64,000 nt of DNA, taken from NCBI RefSeq assembly GCF_900166655.1, contig NZ_FVZB01000007.1:682001-746000 (forward strand), given 5' to 3'. Positions within the stretch are counted from its first letter, which is position 1. Each line of letters begins with the position of its first letter. The notes under the pieces are model-generated. The model searched no databases. It had not been told where the DNA came from and worked only from the letters and a program-made list of their open reading frames with translations. Positions 8,430-18,040 of the stretch are shown piece after piece. The position numbers were made by a program, and so were the translations under genes. The DNA is from Halobacillus hunanensis. Its GTDB lineage: Bacteria > Bacillota > Bacilli > Bacillales > Halobacillaceae.

Positions 8430-9272
8430 ATGACGATACAATGGTATCCTGGTCACATGGCGAAAGCGAAACGAGAAGCGGAAGAGAAGCTTAAACTAGT
8501 CGATTTTGTAATTGAATTAGTCGATGCTAGAGCTCCGATATCCTCGGAAAATCCAGTCCTCCATGGTTTATTGCAAAATAAACCTAAAATGGTGGTGCTT
8601 ATGAAGAAGGATTTAGCAGATCCCGCCATTACAAAAGCTTGGCTCGATGACTATAAGCGTAAGGGTATTCATGCCCTGGCCATTGAAGCGAACCAAAAGA
8701 AAGATATACAACTGATTGTTCAGATGGCGAAAGATCTTGCTCAGGATAAAATGGACAAGCTCCGTGCAAAGGGAGTTCGCCCTCGGGCGGCCCGTGCCAT
8801 GATCCTTGGTATCCCCAATGTAGGAAAGTCAACCCTTATCAATCGACTTGCGAATAAAAAAGCTGCCAATACCGGAGACCGACCGGGAGTTACCCAAAAA
8901 CAGCAGTGGATTAAAGTAAAGAAAGACTTTGAGTTGCTTGACACTCCTGGGATACTCTGGCCGAAATTTGAAGAAGAGGAAATTGGATATAAGCTGGCCG
9001 CTATTGGTACGATCAAAGATCAGATTTTACCAAAAGAAGATGTAGCAGCTTACATCTTGGATTTTATGAGTACGAATTATCCAGATTTCTTAGAGCAACG
9101 TTATGGATTTGCAGGGTACGACGACATCATGGGGGCTTTCGAACAAATAGGTCAGAAGCGAGGCTGTCTTGAAAGTGGCGGCCATGTGAACTTTGACAAA
9201 ACTTCTGATGTGATTCTCCAAGACTTGCGAAGTGGAAAGCTTGGTTTGATTAGCTTCGATCAACCGGAATAG
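8430..9272 (+). CDS. rbgA: Ribosome biogenesis GTPase RbgA (YlqF)
   Basis: RbgA is a circularly permuted GTPase needed for late 50S assembly. The 280-residue protein has motifs in the permuted order: G4 first, then G1 IPNVGKST near residue 130, G2 RPGVT and G3 DTPGILWPKF. The ANTAR-like C-terminal RNA-binding domain follows (QKRGCLESGGHVNFDKTSDV). The G4 motif reads MKKD at residues 58-61, where the family usually has NKxD, so the asparagine that contacts guanine is replaced by methionine. GGGAGGA precedes ATG 8430. The gene ends at a terminator. Confidence 0.95.
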   Translation: MTIQWYPGHMAKAKREAEEKLKLVDFVIELVDARAPISSENPVLHGLLQNKPKMVVLMKKDLADPAITKAWLDDYKRKGIHALAIEANQKKDIQLIVQMAKDLAQDKMDKLRAKGVRPRAARAMILGIPNVGKSTLINRLANKKAANTGDRPGVTQKQQWIKVKKDFELLDTPGILWPKFEEEEIGYKLAAIGTIKDQILPKEDVAAYILDFMSTNYPDFLEQRYGFAGYDDIMGAFEQIGQKRGCLESGGHVNFDKTSDVILQDLRSGKLGLISFDQPE

Positions 9273-9280
9273 GGACAAGG

Positions 9281-9322
9281 AGAACGCAATCAGGGGCTTT
9301 GACTCCTGATTGCGTTCTTTCT
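9281..9322 (+). terminator. Rho-independent terminator after rbgA
   Basis: AGAACGCAATCAGG (9281-9294) pairs perfectly with CCTGATTGCGTTCT (9305-9318), followed by TTCTT. Confidence 0.88.
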
Positions 9323-9406
9323 TATAAACAGTGAATCCGAATTGTTCTAAAATTGTACATAATGAGCCCAAACGACCGATATACCAATTATAGAAGGAAG
9401 TCATAT

Positions 9407-10177
9407 ATGCGTGAATTAACGATAAAAGACATTAAATATAAATTAGACTCGAACCAATTCTCTAAGTCTGAACGTGATTTATTAAGAAAAGATCAGCGCA
9501 GAGGTGTACATAAACTTTTAAAGCAATATGATGTTAAGCAGCAAAGAAAGTTAGAATTAAAGAATCAATATGAGCGGATGCTTTCGATGGAAAACGAGGC
9601 TCGAACTTCGGGGAAAGTATGGATTGCAGGGATTGATGAAGCCGGGAGAGGTCCGCTCGCGGGCCCTGTTGTGGCGGCTGCCGTCATTTTACCAGCATCG
9701 TTTTATTTAGAAGGGCTAAATGACTCCAAGCAATTGTCCGCATTCCAAAGAGAGCAATTTTTTGAAAAAATAAAGATACAAGCAGATTATGGAATAGGTA
9801 CGGCAAGTAACGAAGAAATTGATCAGTGGAATATTTATCAGGCAACAAAATTGGCTATGAAGCGGGCAGTGGAGCAGTTGCCACATGCACCTGATCATTT
9901 GTTAATTGATGCGATGACGCTAGAGAGGATGCCATGCACACAGCAATCGCTTGTGAAAGGTGACCAGCGAAGTGTGTCGATTGCAGCTGCGAGTATTATG
10001 GCAAAAGTTACACGTGATCGCGTTATGAAAAAGATAGGTGAACAGTATCCTGCCTATGACTTTGCTTCTAATCAAGGGTATGGCACGAAACATCATTTAC
10101 ATGCCCTGGAGACATATGGTCACACTCCTTATCATCGGAAAAGTTTCGCGCCGGTGAAGGACCTTATTCACTCTTAA
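9407..10177 (+). CDS. rnhB: Ribonuclease HII
   Basis: RNase HII cleaves RNA of RNA-DNA hybrids and single ribonucleotides in DNA. The 256-residue protein has the catalytic DEAGRGPLAGPVV motif after a helical N-terminal extension of about 70 residues, then LNDSKQLS, the LIDAM acidic site and SIAAASIMAKVTRDR. ATG 9407 follows GAAGGAAG; an upstream in-frame TTG lacks a ribosome binding site. ylqG begins 15 bases downstream, as in B. subtilis. Confidence 0.96.
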   Translation: MRELTIKDIKYKLDSNQFSKSERDLLRKDQRRGVHKLLKQYDVKQQRKLELKNQYERMLSMENEARTSGKVWIAGIDEAGRGPLAGPVVAAAVILPASFYLEGLNDSKQLSAFQREQFFEKIKIQADYGIGTASNEEIDQWNIYQATKLAMKRAVEQLPHAPDHLLIDAMTLERMPCTQQSLVKGDQRSVSIAAASIMAKVTRDRVMKKIGEQYPAYDFASNQGYGTKHHLHALETYGHTPYHRKSFAPVKDLIHS

Positions 10178-10192
10178 AAGGAGGAAACTTCA

Positions 10193-12067
10193 ATGAGCTT
10201 AAGTTCTTCCCCTCTGTTTAAAGGACTTCATCAGACTGCTGCGTTAAAATCAGAGCAGCCGCCTAAAGTTGGACAAATTATAGCGGGCAAAATGGTAAAA
10301 CCGCTTCCTGACCAGCGTGCACTCGTACAAGTGGGGAAGCGCCAGTTTCCCGTACAACTCGAAGCCTCGTTACAACAAGGGAAGAGATATTTGTTTCAAG
10401 TAACAGCAGTCGGTGATGTATTAACATTGAAAGTACTCTCTAAACAGACAGCAGAATATAAGCCGCAGGCAATTGCAAGTTTGTTAAAGCAGCTAGGGGT
10501 AAAAGAAACTAAAGGCAATGCGGACTTCATGCTGCAGCTGATGCAGCATGGAGTCTCATTTACCAAAAAAGATCTTTCCTTTGCTTTTCAGGCGTTACAA
10601 CACCACAGGGGCAACAGAGCAGCTGCTGAAACGTTGCTGCACATGTTTCAGAGACAATTACCGATCAAACAAGAAGTATTTGCTGCGCTGATTACGCACC
10701 AGACCACATCATTGACAGATCAGTTTGTGCAAATCTATGATCAACTCCGCCAATCAAAAGAACCCGTCCAGCGTCGCCTTCCTGATTTAATTGGATTATT
10801 AGCAGGAAAGCACCCCGGACGCACCTTCAAGGAAGAAGCGTTTACAAGACTTATATCTGACATGGAAAAAGGAAACAGAACGACCTTTCTCTTATTTAAA
10901 CAATCCGGTATTGTGAACAAGCAAGTAAGCTTCGAACAATTTCAGCATAGTCTCAAGCATTTGATTCAACCACACATGGGGGCTGCTCAGAGTACAGAGA
11001 CCCTCGTGAAAAACTTAATCAGTTCAGGTAAGTCTATCCCATTTACAGGTTCAGGGCCACAGGCTGAAGCTGCTTTACAAAAGCTGTTTGCTCAGCAGCT
11101 GCCACTGACATCAAAAGAATTGACTTTAGTAAGGGAGTGGAGCAAGCAGCTACATACAGTATATCTAAAGGAACAACTGCCAGGCGGTTCAACGCAAAGC
11201 AGGTTACAAACACAGTTTCAAACGCTTTCTTCAGCCGGGATATTAGAGAAACTGCTTCCTTTTATAGGGCAGCAGTTGTTGGATACCCTTACTGAAGCTT
11301 CGCAGCATCCATCTCCAAATTCGGATAGGACGCTGCCTGCTTTAGCAGCCCTTGAGAGTACACTGTCTAAACAGGTTCCTGACTTAGCTAAAACTGCTTT
11401 ACTGGAGTGGATGGTTCGTCTTCAAACACTGCAGGCTAATATGGGTGGAAAAGAAGTGATGCTTGCTAAAATCAAGTTGATGCATTTGCTTTCAGGAATC
11501 AATCATGAAGCCCAAGTAAAAGCTGGTCTGCAAGGAGAAAATCAGCTGGCTAAAGAGGAAACCGTGAAATCTATGCTGCTGCAGCATGTGCAGGAAAATC
11601 CGACGAAAAGTCATGATTCAATCAGACAGCTTATCCAGCTTCTCAGCGGTATTCAACTAGTATCCCAGCAGGAAACCGGTCAAATGCTTCAACTCGCCTT
11701 TACTTTTCCAGGAGATGTGCTGAAAGTCGATCAAGATATCCATATAAACATGGAGGGAAAGAAGAATAAAGATGGTGAGATTGACCCGGATTCCTGTCAT
11801 ATTATGTTTTTCTTACGATTAGAGCATTTAAGGGATACAGTCATTGATTTGTCGATTGTTGAACGCCGGGTAGCAGTCACGATTTTTAATCAATTGGAGG
11901 TAGCTGAATCGATTGCCAACCATTATAAGAAAATGTTAAAAGACGGATTGGAAAAGTTAGGTTATGAATTGTCCTCACTTAGAGTACAGCAAACAAGTGA
12001 ACAGCAGCAAGTCCAACAAATTTCTGCATCACGCCGGGATTATAGGGGAGTCGATATCCGTATATGA
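10193..12067 (+). CDS. ylqG: YlqG-like protein with FliK-like C-terminal region
   Basis: The gene sits in the ylqG position between rnhB and ylqH. The 624-residue product is Gln/Leu-rich and low in complexity in the middle. Its N-terminus (KVGQIIAGKMVKPLPDQRAL, then QVGKRQFPVQLEASLQQGKR) looks like a small beta domain. The last 120 residues (LEHLRDTVIDLSIVERRVAV, TIFNQLEVAESI, LKDGLEKLGYELSSLRVQQ) resemble the Flg_hook domain of FliK. Function is unknown. AAGGAGG precedes ATG 10193, and the stop overlaps the ylqH start by four bases (ATGA), so the two are translationally coupled. A role in type III export is an inference from this pairing. Confidence 0.8.
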   Translation: MSLSSSPLFKGLHQTAALKSEQPPKVGQIIAGKMVKPLPDQRALVQVGKRQFPVQLEASLQQGKRYLFQVTAVGDVLTLKVLSKQTAEYKPQAIASLLKQLGVKETKGNADFMLQLMQHGVSFTKKDLSFAFQALQHHRGNRAAAETLLHMFQRQLPIKQEVFAALITHQTTSLTDQFVQIYDQLRQSKEPVQRRLPDLIGLLAGKHPGRTFKEEAFTRLISDMEKGNRTTFLLFKQSGIVNKQVSFEQFQHSLKHLIQPHMGAAQSTETLVKNLISSGKSIPFTGSGPQAEAALQKLFAQQLPLTSKELTLVREWSKQLHTVYLKEQLPGGSTQSRLQTQFQTLSSAGILEKLLPFIGQQLLDTLTEASQHPSPNSDRTLPALAALESTLSKQVPDLAKTALLEWMVRLQTLQANMGGKEVMLAKIKLMHLLSGINHEAQVKAGLQGENQLAKEETVKSMLLQHVQENPTKSHDSIRQLIQLLSGIQLVSQQETGQMLQLAFTFPGDVLKVDQDIHINMEGKKNKDGEIDPDSCHIMFFLRLEHLRDTVIDLSIVERRVAVTIFNQLEVAESIANHYKKMLKDGLEKLGYELSSLRVQQTSEQQQVQQISASRRDYRGVDIRI

Positions 12068-12336
12068 AGGATAAACGAAAAGAAGCGATCGCACTTGGTT
12101 ATCAGGCAGAAAAGGACCAGGCGCCACAAGTACTGGCAAAGGGGAAAGGTATTGTAGCGGAAAATATATTGGAAAAAGCAAGAGAAAATGAGGTGCCAAT
12201 TCAGGAGGATGCCACCTTAGTCGAACTGTTGTCCGAATTAAATATTAATGAACATATACCGGAAGAACTTTACCATGTCGTCGCAGAGGTATTTGCATTT
12301 ATTTACCGTACAGATCAGGAATTGGAAAGAAACTAA
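12064..12336 (+). CDS. ylqH: YlqH, stand-alone FlhB C-terminal domain homologue
   Basis: The 90-residue protein aligns with the cytoplasmic end of FlhB. Its KEAIALGYQAEKDQAPQVLAKGKG matches FlhB HYAIAVKYDEDKSDAPIVVAKG in this window, and PEELYHVVAEVFAFIYR matches DEQFYKAVAEVLAYVYR. It has no membrane segments. It starts just where FlhB would begin after autocleavage, so the NPTH motif is missing. Similar FlhX proteins in other bacteria can replace the cleaved FlhB domain; whether YlqH does so is unknown. It overlaps ylqG by four bases. Confidence 0.88.
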   Translation: MKDKRKEAIALGYQAEKDQAPQVLAKGKGIVAENILEKARENEVPIQEDATLVELLSELNINEHIPEELYHVVAEVFAFIYRTDQELERN

Positions 12337-12397
12337 GTCTACATAACCTGTTGAAGGTAAACTAATGAACGACTTTCGACATAAAAAGAGGTTACTG

Positions 12398-12427
12398 TGG
12401 ACAATTGACAGCGTTTTTTTATACAAT
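12398..12427 (+). promoter_or_regulatory. Possible promoter of sucCD
   Basis: TGGACA (12398-12403) and TACAAT (12422-12427) are 18 bases apart, 34 bases before the sucC start. A perfect TTGACA overlaps at 12405-12410 but is too close to the -10. Confidence 0.45.
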
Positions 12428-12461
12428 GGGAATGCAGTGAAATTTGATGGGAGGATGAAAC

Positions 12462-13622
12462 ATGAACATTCACGAGTATCAAGGAAAACAAATTATGCGC
12501 GATTTTGGCGTGTCAGTGCCAAATGGCCATGTGGCTTATACCGTAGATGAAGCTGTAGATGCAGCTAAGAAGCTGGGGAGCGATGTCACAGTCGTAAAAG
12601 CACAAATCCACGCAGGCGGACGCGGAAAAGCCGGCGGTGTTAAGATTGCTAAAAATCTTGATGAAGTGCGTACATACGCAAATGAAATCTTAGGTAAGAA
12701 TCTAGTAACCCATCAGACCGGACCAGAAGGAAAAGAAGTAAAGCGTTTGCTAATCGAAGAAGGCTGCGACATTAAGAGCGAGTATTATGTCGGACTTGTT
12801 TTAGACCGTGCTACGAGCAAAGTAACGATGATGGCTTCGGAAGAGGGCGGAACTGAAATTGAAGAAGTAGCAGAGAAAACACCTGAGAAGATCTTTAAAG
12901 AGGTCATTGATCCTGTTACGGGTTTAACGCCATTCCAGGCACGTCGTCTGGCGTTTAATATTAATATTCCTAAAGAGTCTCTAGGCAAAGCTGTCAAATT
13001 CATGCTGGGTCTTTATGATGTTTTTGTTAAAAAGGACTGCTCCATTGCCGAAATTAACCCGCTTGTAACGACTGGAGACGGGGACGTATTGGCGCTTGAC
13101 TCTAAACTGAACTTTGATGATAATGCCTTGTTCCGTCAGAAAGACGTAGCGGAACTTCGCGACCTTGAAGAAGAAGATCCAAAAGAAGTAGAAGCATCTA
13201 AGTATGACCTCAGCTACATCGCTTTAGATGGAAATATCGGCTGTATGGTTAATGGTGCCGGACTAGCTATGGCAACGATGGATACGATTAAGCATTACAG
13301 CGGCGATCCTGCTAACTTCCTTGATGTAGGCGGCGGAGCTACTACGGAAAAAGTTACCGAAGCATTTAAGATCATTCTGTCTGATGACAATGTAAAAGGT
13401 ATCTTCGTTAACATTTTCGGTGGAATTATGAAGTGTGACATTATCGCTGAAGGAGTTGTCGAAGCGACGAAACAGATCGGATTAACATTGCCGCTTGTCG
13501 TACGTCTTGAAGGAACGAATGTTGAAGCTGGTAAGAAAATCCTAGAAGAGTCTGGATTAAATATTACGTCTGCTGATTCCATGGCAGATGGCGCTCAAAA
13601 AATCGTAGAACTAGTTAAGTAG
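12462..13622 (+). CDS. sucC: Succinyl-CoA synthetase, beta subunit
   Basis: SucC and SucD catalyse the reversible conversion of succinyl-CoA and NDP to succinate and NTP in the TCA cycle. The 386-residue protein begins [20 protein letters not shown], has the ATP-grasp segment [18 protein letters not shown] near residues 46-63, and the CoA-ligase part with [18 protein letters not shown] and [17 protein letters not shown] precedes ATG 12462. sucD follows after 17 bases. Its position inside the ylqH-dprA interval is the same as in B. subtilis. Confidence 0.98.
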   Translation: MNIHEYQGKQIMRDFGVSVPNGHVAYTVDEAVDAAKKLGSDVTVVKAQIHAGGRGKAGGVKIAKNLDEVRTYANEILGKNLVTHQTGPEGKEVKRLLIEEGCDIKSEYYVGLVLDRATSKVTMMASEEGGTEIEEVAEKTPEKIFKEVIDPVTGLTPFQARRLAFNINIPKESLGKAVKFMLGLYDVFVKKDCSIAEINPLVTTGDGDVLALDSKLNFDDNALFRQKDVAELRDLEEEDPKEVEASKYDLSYIALDGNIGCMVNGAGLAMATMDTIKHYSGDPANFLDVGGGATTEKVTEAFKIILSDDNVKGIFVNIFGGIMKCDIIAEGVVEATKQIGLTLPLVVRLEGTNVEAGKKILEESGLNITSADSMADGAQKIVELVK

Positions 13623-13639
13623 GAAAGGCGGGGAATCTG

Positions 13640-14542
13640 ATGAGTGTATATATTAATAAAAATACAAAAGTTATTGTGCAAGGGATTACAGGCTCTACAG
13701 CTTTATTCCATACAAAACAGATGGTTGAATACGGTACACAAATCGTTGGTGGAGTAACGCCTGGTAAAGGCGGTACCGAAGTGGAAGGAATTCCAGTATT
13801 TAATACGGTTTCTGAAGCTGTTGAAAAAACAGGTGCCAATGCGTCTGTCATTTACGTACCAGCTCCATTTGCTGCTGACGCGATCATGGAAGCAACAGAT
13901 GCTGATATGGATCTAGCGATTTGCATCACGGAACATATTCCAGTTATGGACATGGTAAAAGTGAAACGTTATATGGAAGGAAAGAGAACTCGTCTGGTTG
14001 GTCCAAACTGCCCGGGAGTAATTACTCCTGATGAGTGTAAGATTGGTATCATGCCTGGCTATATCCATAATAAAGGTCATGTAGGTGTAGTTTCTCGTTC
14101 TGGTACGCTTACGTATGAAGCGGTTCATCAATTATCTGAAGCTGGAGTAGGTCAATCTACTGCTGTGGGAATCGGCGGCGACCCAGTAAATGGGACAGAT
14201 TTCATTGACGTGCTGAAAGCCTTTAATGAAGATGAAGATACGGAAGCTGTCATTATGATTGGTGAAATCGGAGGTACAGCAGAAGAAGAAGCTGCTGAAT
14301 GGGTTAAAGAAAATATGGATAAGCCAGTTGTCGGCTTTATTGGCGGACGTACTGCACCTCCAGGAAAACGCATGGGCCACGCTGGTGCGATTATTTCTGG
14401 CGGTAAAGGAACTGCTGATGAAAAGATCCGAGTTATGAATGATTGTGGCATCGCAGTTGCGGAAACACCATCCGTTATGGGTGAAACACTGATTAATGTT
14501 TTGAAAAAAGAAAACTTGTATGAAAAATGTAAAACACATTAA
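13640..14542 (+). CDS. sucD: Succinyl-CoA synthetase, alpha subunit
   Basis: The 300-residue subunit binds CoA and carries the phosphohistidine. The N-terminal CoA-binding Rossmann domain includes [18 protein letters not shown] and GGVTPGKGG. The active histidine is in [12 protein letters not shown], at about residue 247. The motif [20 protein letters not shown] is also present. It is coupled to sucC and ends at a terminator, so sucCD can be a two-gene unit. Confidence 0.98.
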   Translation: MSVYINKNTKVIVQGITGSTALFHTKQMVEYGTQIVGGVTPGKGGTEVEGIPVFNTVSEAVEKTGANASVIYVPAPFAADAIMEATDADMDLAICITEHIPVMDMVKVKRYMEGKRTRLVGPNCPGVITPDECKIGIMPGYIHNKGHVGVVSRSGTLTYEAVHQLSEAGVGQSTAVGIGGDPVNGTDFIDVLKAFNEDEDTEAVIMIGEIGGTAEEEAAEWVKENMDKPVVGFIGGRTAPPGKRMGHAGAIISGGKGTADEKIRVMNDCGIAVAETPSVMGETLINVLKKENLYEKCKTH

Positions 14543-14557
14543 TCATCCAATATTGGG

Positions 14558-14590
14558 GAGGACTGCGCTCATACGGCGCAGTTCTTCTTT
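14558..14590 (+). terminator. Rho-independent terminator after sucD
   Basis: GGACTGCGC (14560-14568) pairs with GCGCAGTTC (14576-14584) through one G-T pair, followed by TTCTTT. Confidence 0.8.
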
Positions 14591-14620
14591 ATCCTATTAA
14601 CATAAGAAAGAGGCTGATCG

Positions 14621-15502
14621 ATGAACACGTTTAGGCAGCGCTTAATCCATTTACATGACTGTCCGTATGTATCACGTACATTACTAAGGGCCTGGTTGAA
14701 GAAAGACCCCAGCCTTTCATATCTCCCGAATATTTCCCCTAAAGAAATAGCCACTTCATTTCATCTATCACACGAAACAGCCCGTTCGATTTACAATCAC
14801 ATTCATGATTCAACTATAATGAAGAAACTCGACATAAATGAACAAACATACAATTGTGTGACGTATTTTGACGAAGCGTATCCTGCTTTATTAAAAATTA
14901 TTCCTGACCCCCCGCTTGTCCTTTATATAAGGGGCGACTTGGCGCTGCTGCACCATCCATTAACTCTCAGTGTAGTCGGGACGCGAACCCCATCGAAATA
15001 TGCCTTTCCAGCCATGGAGCAAATCCTGCTTCCACTCATCCAATCTAATTTCTGTATCGTAAGCGGAATGGCAGTTGGGGTAGACCAACATGCTCATCGT
15101 TTAGCCCTCCAGCATAAGGGCAGCACTATAGCTGTGATGGGCTCTGGTTTTGAACATCCCTACCCTCGAAACAATCCAGCATTATTTACTCATTTGTGCG
15201 AACGCCAGCTGGTTATTAGCGAATATCCTCCTTCTCAACCACCCAGAAAGTTTCATTTTCCTGAACGAAATCGAATTATCTCCGGACTATCTGAGGCGAC
15301 GCTTGTGATTGAAGCAAGATTAAAAAGCGGGTCACTTATTACTGTAGATCAGGCTCTTGAACAAGGGCGGGAAGTTTTGTCACTGCCGGGACCGATCGGA
15401 AGCAAAACAAGTGAAGGTTGCCACGCGATCATTAAAGAAGGAGCGCGGTTGGTCCAAAGCCATCAGGATGTTCTGTCAGCATATAGGGAAAATTTTAATT
15501 AA
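14621..15502 (+). CDS. dprA: DNA processing protein DprA (Smf)
   Basis: DprA loads RecA on incoming single-stranded DNA during natural transformation. The 293-residue protein has a helical N-terminal region and an extended Rossmann fold at about 70-290, with LSVVGTRTPSKYAFPAME, VSGMAVGVDQHAHRLAL, AVMGSGFEHPYPR, FPERNRIISGLSEATLVIEA and SGSLITVDQALEQGREVL. There is no clear C-terminal winged helix, as is usual for short Bacillus DprA. AAGAGG precedes ATG 14621. The genes on both sides have their own control signals. Confidence 0.95.
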   Translation: MNTFRQRLIHLHDCPYVSRTLLRAWLKKDPSLSYLPNISPKEIATSFHLSHETARSIYNHIHDSTIMKKLDINEQTYNCVTYFDEAYPALLKIIPDPPLVLYIRGDLALLHHPLTLSVVGTRTPSKYAFPAMEQILLPLIQSNFCIVSGMAVGVDQHAHRLALQHKGSTIAVMGSGFEHPYPRNNPALFTHLCERQLVISEYPPSQPPRKFHFPERNRIISGLSEATLVIEARLKSGSLITVDQALEQGREVLSLPGPIGSKTSEGCHAIIKEGARLVQSHQDVLSAYRENFN

Positions 15503-15570
15503 TTTCCTGATAATTGCATTTTGACAAAGGTTCACTCCCCTTGAAAAAGTAAAAATTAAAACGATGAAGT

Positions 15571-15599
15571 TTGACAAACGGTTTCATTGTATTTAATAA
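15571..15599 (+). promoter_or_regulatory. Probable sigma-A promoter of topA
   Basis: A perfect TTGACA (15571-15576) and TAATAA (15594-15599) are 17 bases apart, about 60 bases before the topA start. Confidence 0.65.
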
Positions 15600-15658
15600 T
15601 AGGGAAGATTTATAAAACGAAAAGCAAACAGAAATACACCTCTATGGGAGGAACCTAA

Positions 15659-17734
15659 ATGGCAGACTATCTTGTAATTGTTGAATCACCCGCAAAAGCA
15701 AAAACAATTGAACGTTATCTCGGAAAAAAATATAAAGTAAAGGCTTCACTTGGACACGTACGTGACCTTCCCAGAAGTCAGATGGGTGTAAATGTAGAAG
15801 AAGAATTTGAACCTAAATATATTACGATTCGCGGCAAAGGGCCTGTATTAAAAGAATTAAAAGCAGCAGCTAAGAAAGCCAAACGCGTATATCTGGCAGC
15901 CGACCCCGATCGTGAAGGGGAAGCTATCGCCTGGCATCTCGCACATAGCTTGGACATTGATGATCAATCAAAATGCCGTGTCGTATTTAATGAAATCACA
16001 AAGGAAGCAATTAAAGACTCGTTTAAACAACCGCGATCGATTGATTCTGATTTAGTTGATGCCCAGCAGGCAAGGCGTATTTTAGACCGGCTCGTCGGGT
16101 ACAACATCAGTCCTATTTTGTGGAAAAAAGTTAAAAAAGGCCTGAGTGCAGGACGTGTGCAATCCGTAGCTGTGAAGATTATTATCGATCGTGAGAATGA
16201 AATTAAACAATTCAAACCCGAAGAGTACTGGACGATCGAAGCGGATTTCCTTAAAGGCAAAGAAACCTTTGAAGGAGCATTTTACGGGGTAGACGGTAAA
16301 AAGAAAGAATTGAAAACGAAAGAGGATGTAGAAGCGATCCAGAAGAAGCTCAACGGTGATGAGTACTCGATTGAGAAAGTCAATAAGCGGGAACGTAAAC
16401 GAAATCCTTCCTTACCCTTCACTACATCATCTCTCCAACAGGAAGCAGCGAGAAAGCTGAATTTTAGAGCTAAAAAGACTATGATGCTTGCTCAGCAGCT
16501 TTATGAAGGGATTGATCTTGGCGGCAAGCAAGGTACAGCAGGTTTAATTACCTACATGCGTACAGACTCAACCAGGCTATCAAATACAGCGAAGGAAGAA
16601 GCAAAGGATTACATTGAATCCACTTTTGGCAAAGAATTTTTAGGAAAAGGGAAAGCTTCTAAAAAACAGGAAGGGGCACAGGATGCTCACGAAGCAATTC
16701 GTCCTACAAGTGCTTCCCGAGACCCTAAATCAATGAAGAGTGCATTATCAAGAGACCAGCATCGTCTCTATAAACTCATTTGGGATCGGTTTATCTCAAG
16801 TCAAATGGCGCCGGCTATTCTTGACACTATGACCGTTCATTTGCTGAATCAAGGGGTCGAATTCAGAGCGACTGGCTCAAAAGTTAAATTCAAAGGATTT
16901 ATGAAAGTCTATATTGAAGGCAATGATGATAATAAAAAAGAGAAAGATAAAATGCTTCCGGACCTGGAAGAAGGAATGACGGTAAAAGCGAAAGAAATTA
17001 AACCGAACCAGCACTTCACTCAGCCGCCGCCGCGGTATACAGAAGCTCGTTTAGTAAAGACCTTAGAGGAGCTTGGTATTGGCCGTCCATCCACTTACGC
17101 TCCGACGCTTGATGTCATCCAGCGGCGCGGTTATGTGGCCCTTGATAATAAACGATTCATTCCTACAGAACTCGGCGAGATTGTTTTGGAACAGCTCAAA
17201 CAATATTTCCCGGAAATAATTGATGCCGGTTTTACGAAAGAAATGGAAGATGATCTTGACTCCATCGAAGAAGGAAAAAATAATTGGGTGTCGGTCATCG
17301 CCGAGTTTTACCAAGGTTTTGAACCAAGATTGGAAAAGGCAGAAAAAGAGATGGAAGAGATTGAGATTAAAGACGAACCTGCAGGAATAGATTGTGAGAA
17401 GTGCGGGCATGAAATGGTTTATAAAATGGGCCGGTACGGAAAGTTTTTAGCCTGCTCTAACTTTCCGGATTGCCGAAATACGAAGCCAATTCTTAAGACG
17501 GTTGGCGTTACTTGTCCTAAATGTAACGAAGGAGAGGTCGTAGAAAGAAAGAGCAAGAAGAATCGTAAATTTTATGGATGTGATCGGTACCCAGAATGCG
17601 ACTTTATTTCCTGGGATAAGCCGATTTCAAGACCTTGTCCGCGATGTGAATCTTTACTCGTTGAAAAACGCTCTAAAAAAGGAACACAAATTCAATGTAC
17701 GGAATGTGACTACAAAGAGCAGCCACAATCTTAA
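15659..17734 (+). CDS. topA: DNA topoisomerase I
   Basis: TopA relaxes negative supercoils by single-strand passage. The 691-residue protein has the Toprim domain from residue 1 ([19 protein letters not shown], acidic [15 protein letters not shown]), then [14 protein letters not shown]. The catalytic tyrosine is Y299 in [11 protein letters not shown]. The C-terminus has three C4 zinc ribbons ([25 protein letters not shown] with their partner cysteines). GGGAGGAA precedes ATG 15659. The gene has its own promoter and a strong terminator. Confidence 0.98.
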   Translation: MADYLVIVESPAKAKTIERYLGKKYKVKASLGHVRDLPRSQMGVNVEEEFEPKYITIRGKGPVLKELKAAAKKAKRVYLAADPDREGEAIAWHLAHSLDIDDQSKCRVVFNEITKEAIKDSFKQPRSIDSDLVDAQQARRILDRLVGYNISPILWKKVKKGLSAGRVQSVAVKIIIDRENEIKQFKPEEYWTIEADFLKGKETFEGAFYGVDGKKKELKTKEDVEAIQKKLNGDEYSIEKVNKRERKRNPSLPFTTSSLQQEAARKLNFRAKKTMMLAQQLYEGIDLGGKQGTAGLITYMRTDSTRLSNTAKEEAKDYIESTFGKEFLGKGKASKKQEGAQDAHEAIRPTSASRDPKSMKSALSRDQHRLYKLIWDRFISSQMAPAILDTMTVHLLNQGVEFRATGSKVKFKGFMKVYIEGNDDNKKEKDKMLPDLEEGMTVKAKEIKPNQHFTQPPPRYTEARLVKTLEELGIGRPSTYAPTLDVIQRRGYVALDNKRFIPTELGEIVLEQLKQYFPEIIDAGFTKEMEDDLDSIEEGKNNWVSVIAEFYQGFEPRLEKAEKEMEEIEIKDEPAGIDCEKCGHEMVYKMGRYGKFLACSNFPDCRNTKPILKTVGVTCPKCNEGEVVERKSKKNRKFYGCDRYPECDFISWDKPISRPCPRCESLLVEKRSKKGTQIQCTECDYKEQPQS

Positions 17735-17763
17735 CTTAATGACCCGCTTTTCGTTCAAATAAG

Positions 17764-17804
17764 AGCCAGCAGCTGGAATTCCAGCTGCTGGCTTTGTTTT
17801 TTTT
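17764..17804 (+). terminator. Rho-independent terminator after topA
   Basis: AGCCAGCAGCTGGA (17764-17777) pairs perfectly with TCCAGCTGCTGGCT (17780-17793) and is followed by TTGTTTTTTTT. It is one of the strongest terminators in the window. Confidence 0.95.
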
Positions 17805-17814
17805 AGGTTATGAA

Positions 17815-17843
17815 TTGACACAAGCATTAGAGACAGCTATAAT
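17815..17843 (+). promoter_or_regulatory. Consensus sigma-A promoter in the topA-xerC gap
   Basis: TTGACA (17815-17820) and TATAAT (17838-17843) are both perfect and 17 bases apart. The predicted start is about 190 bases before xerC, which implies a long leader or a small RNA. Confidence 0.75.
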
Positions 17844-17985
17844 TACGGTTTGGTAAGTATGTTTACTTGACAGCTTAATGGGTTATTTTAATAAGTAGGC
17901 TTACATAAAATGATTCCTTGGTATGGCCGTTAAAATAAAAATGTTGGAAACAATTCAGAATTTTGTTACAGTTTTATTAAAGCCA

Positions 17986-18015
17986 TTGAGATTCATAGGA
18001 TAGTTGTGGTAAAAT
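17986..18015 (+). promoter_or_regulatory. Second promoter before xerC
   Basis: TTGAGA (17986-17991) and TAAAAT (18010-18015) are 18 bases apart, 25 bases before the xerC start. Confidence 0.6.
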
Positions 18016-18040
18016 TTAAGCGCCTTTGCGGGGGTGAATC

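Larger units (their letters stand above)
17735..18040. other. Gene-free gap between topA and xerC (trmFO position)
   Basis: These 306 bases hold the topA terminator, a consensus promoter (17815-17843) and a second promoter (17986-18015) just before xerC. In B. subtilis this interval holds trmFO; here no coding remnant is recognisable. An 11-base palindrome AATTCAGAATT lies at 17952-17962. Confidence 0.75.

Noticed and set aside
14132-14539. Long - strand frames opposite sucD, and similar ones opposite fliG (25519-25944), flhA (40233-40613) and tsf (50560-51024)
   Set aside because: They are shadows of well-identified + strand genes and lack their own initiation signals and known families.
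17947-17967. CodY box at AATTCAGAATT upstream of xerC
   Set aside because: The 11-base palindrome is real, but the 15-base comparison with the CodY consensus leaves about five mismatches, which is too weak to call in AT-rich DNA.
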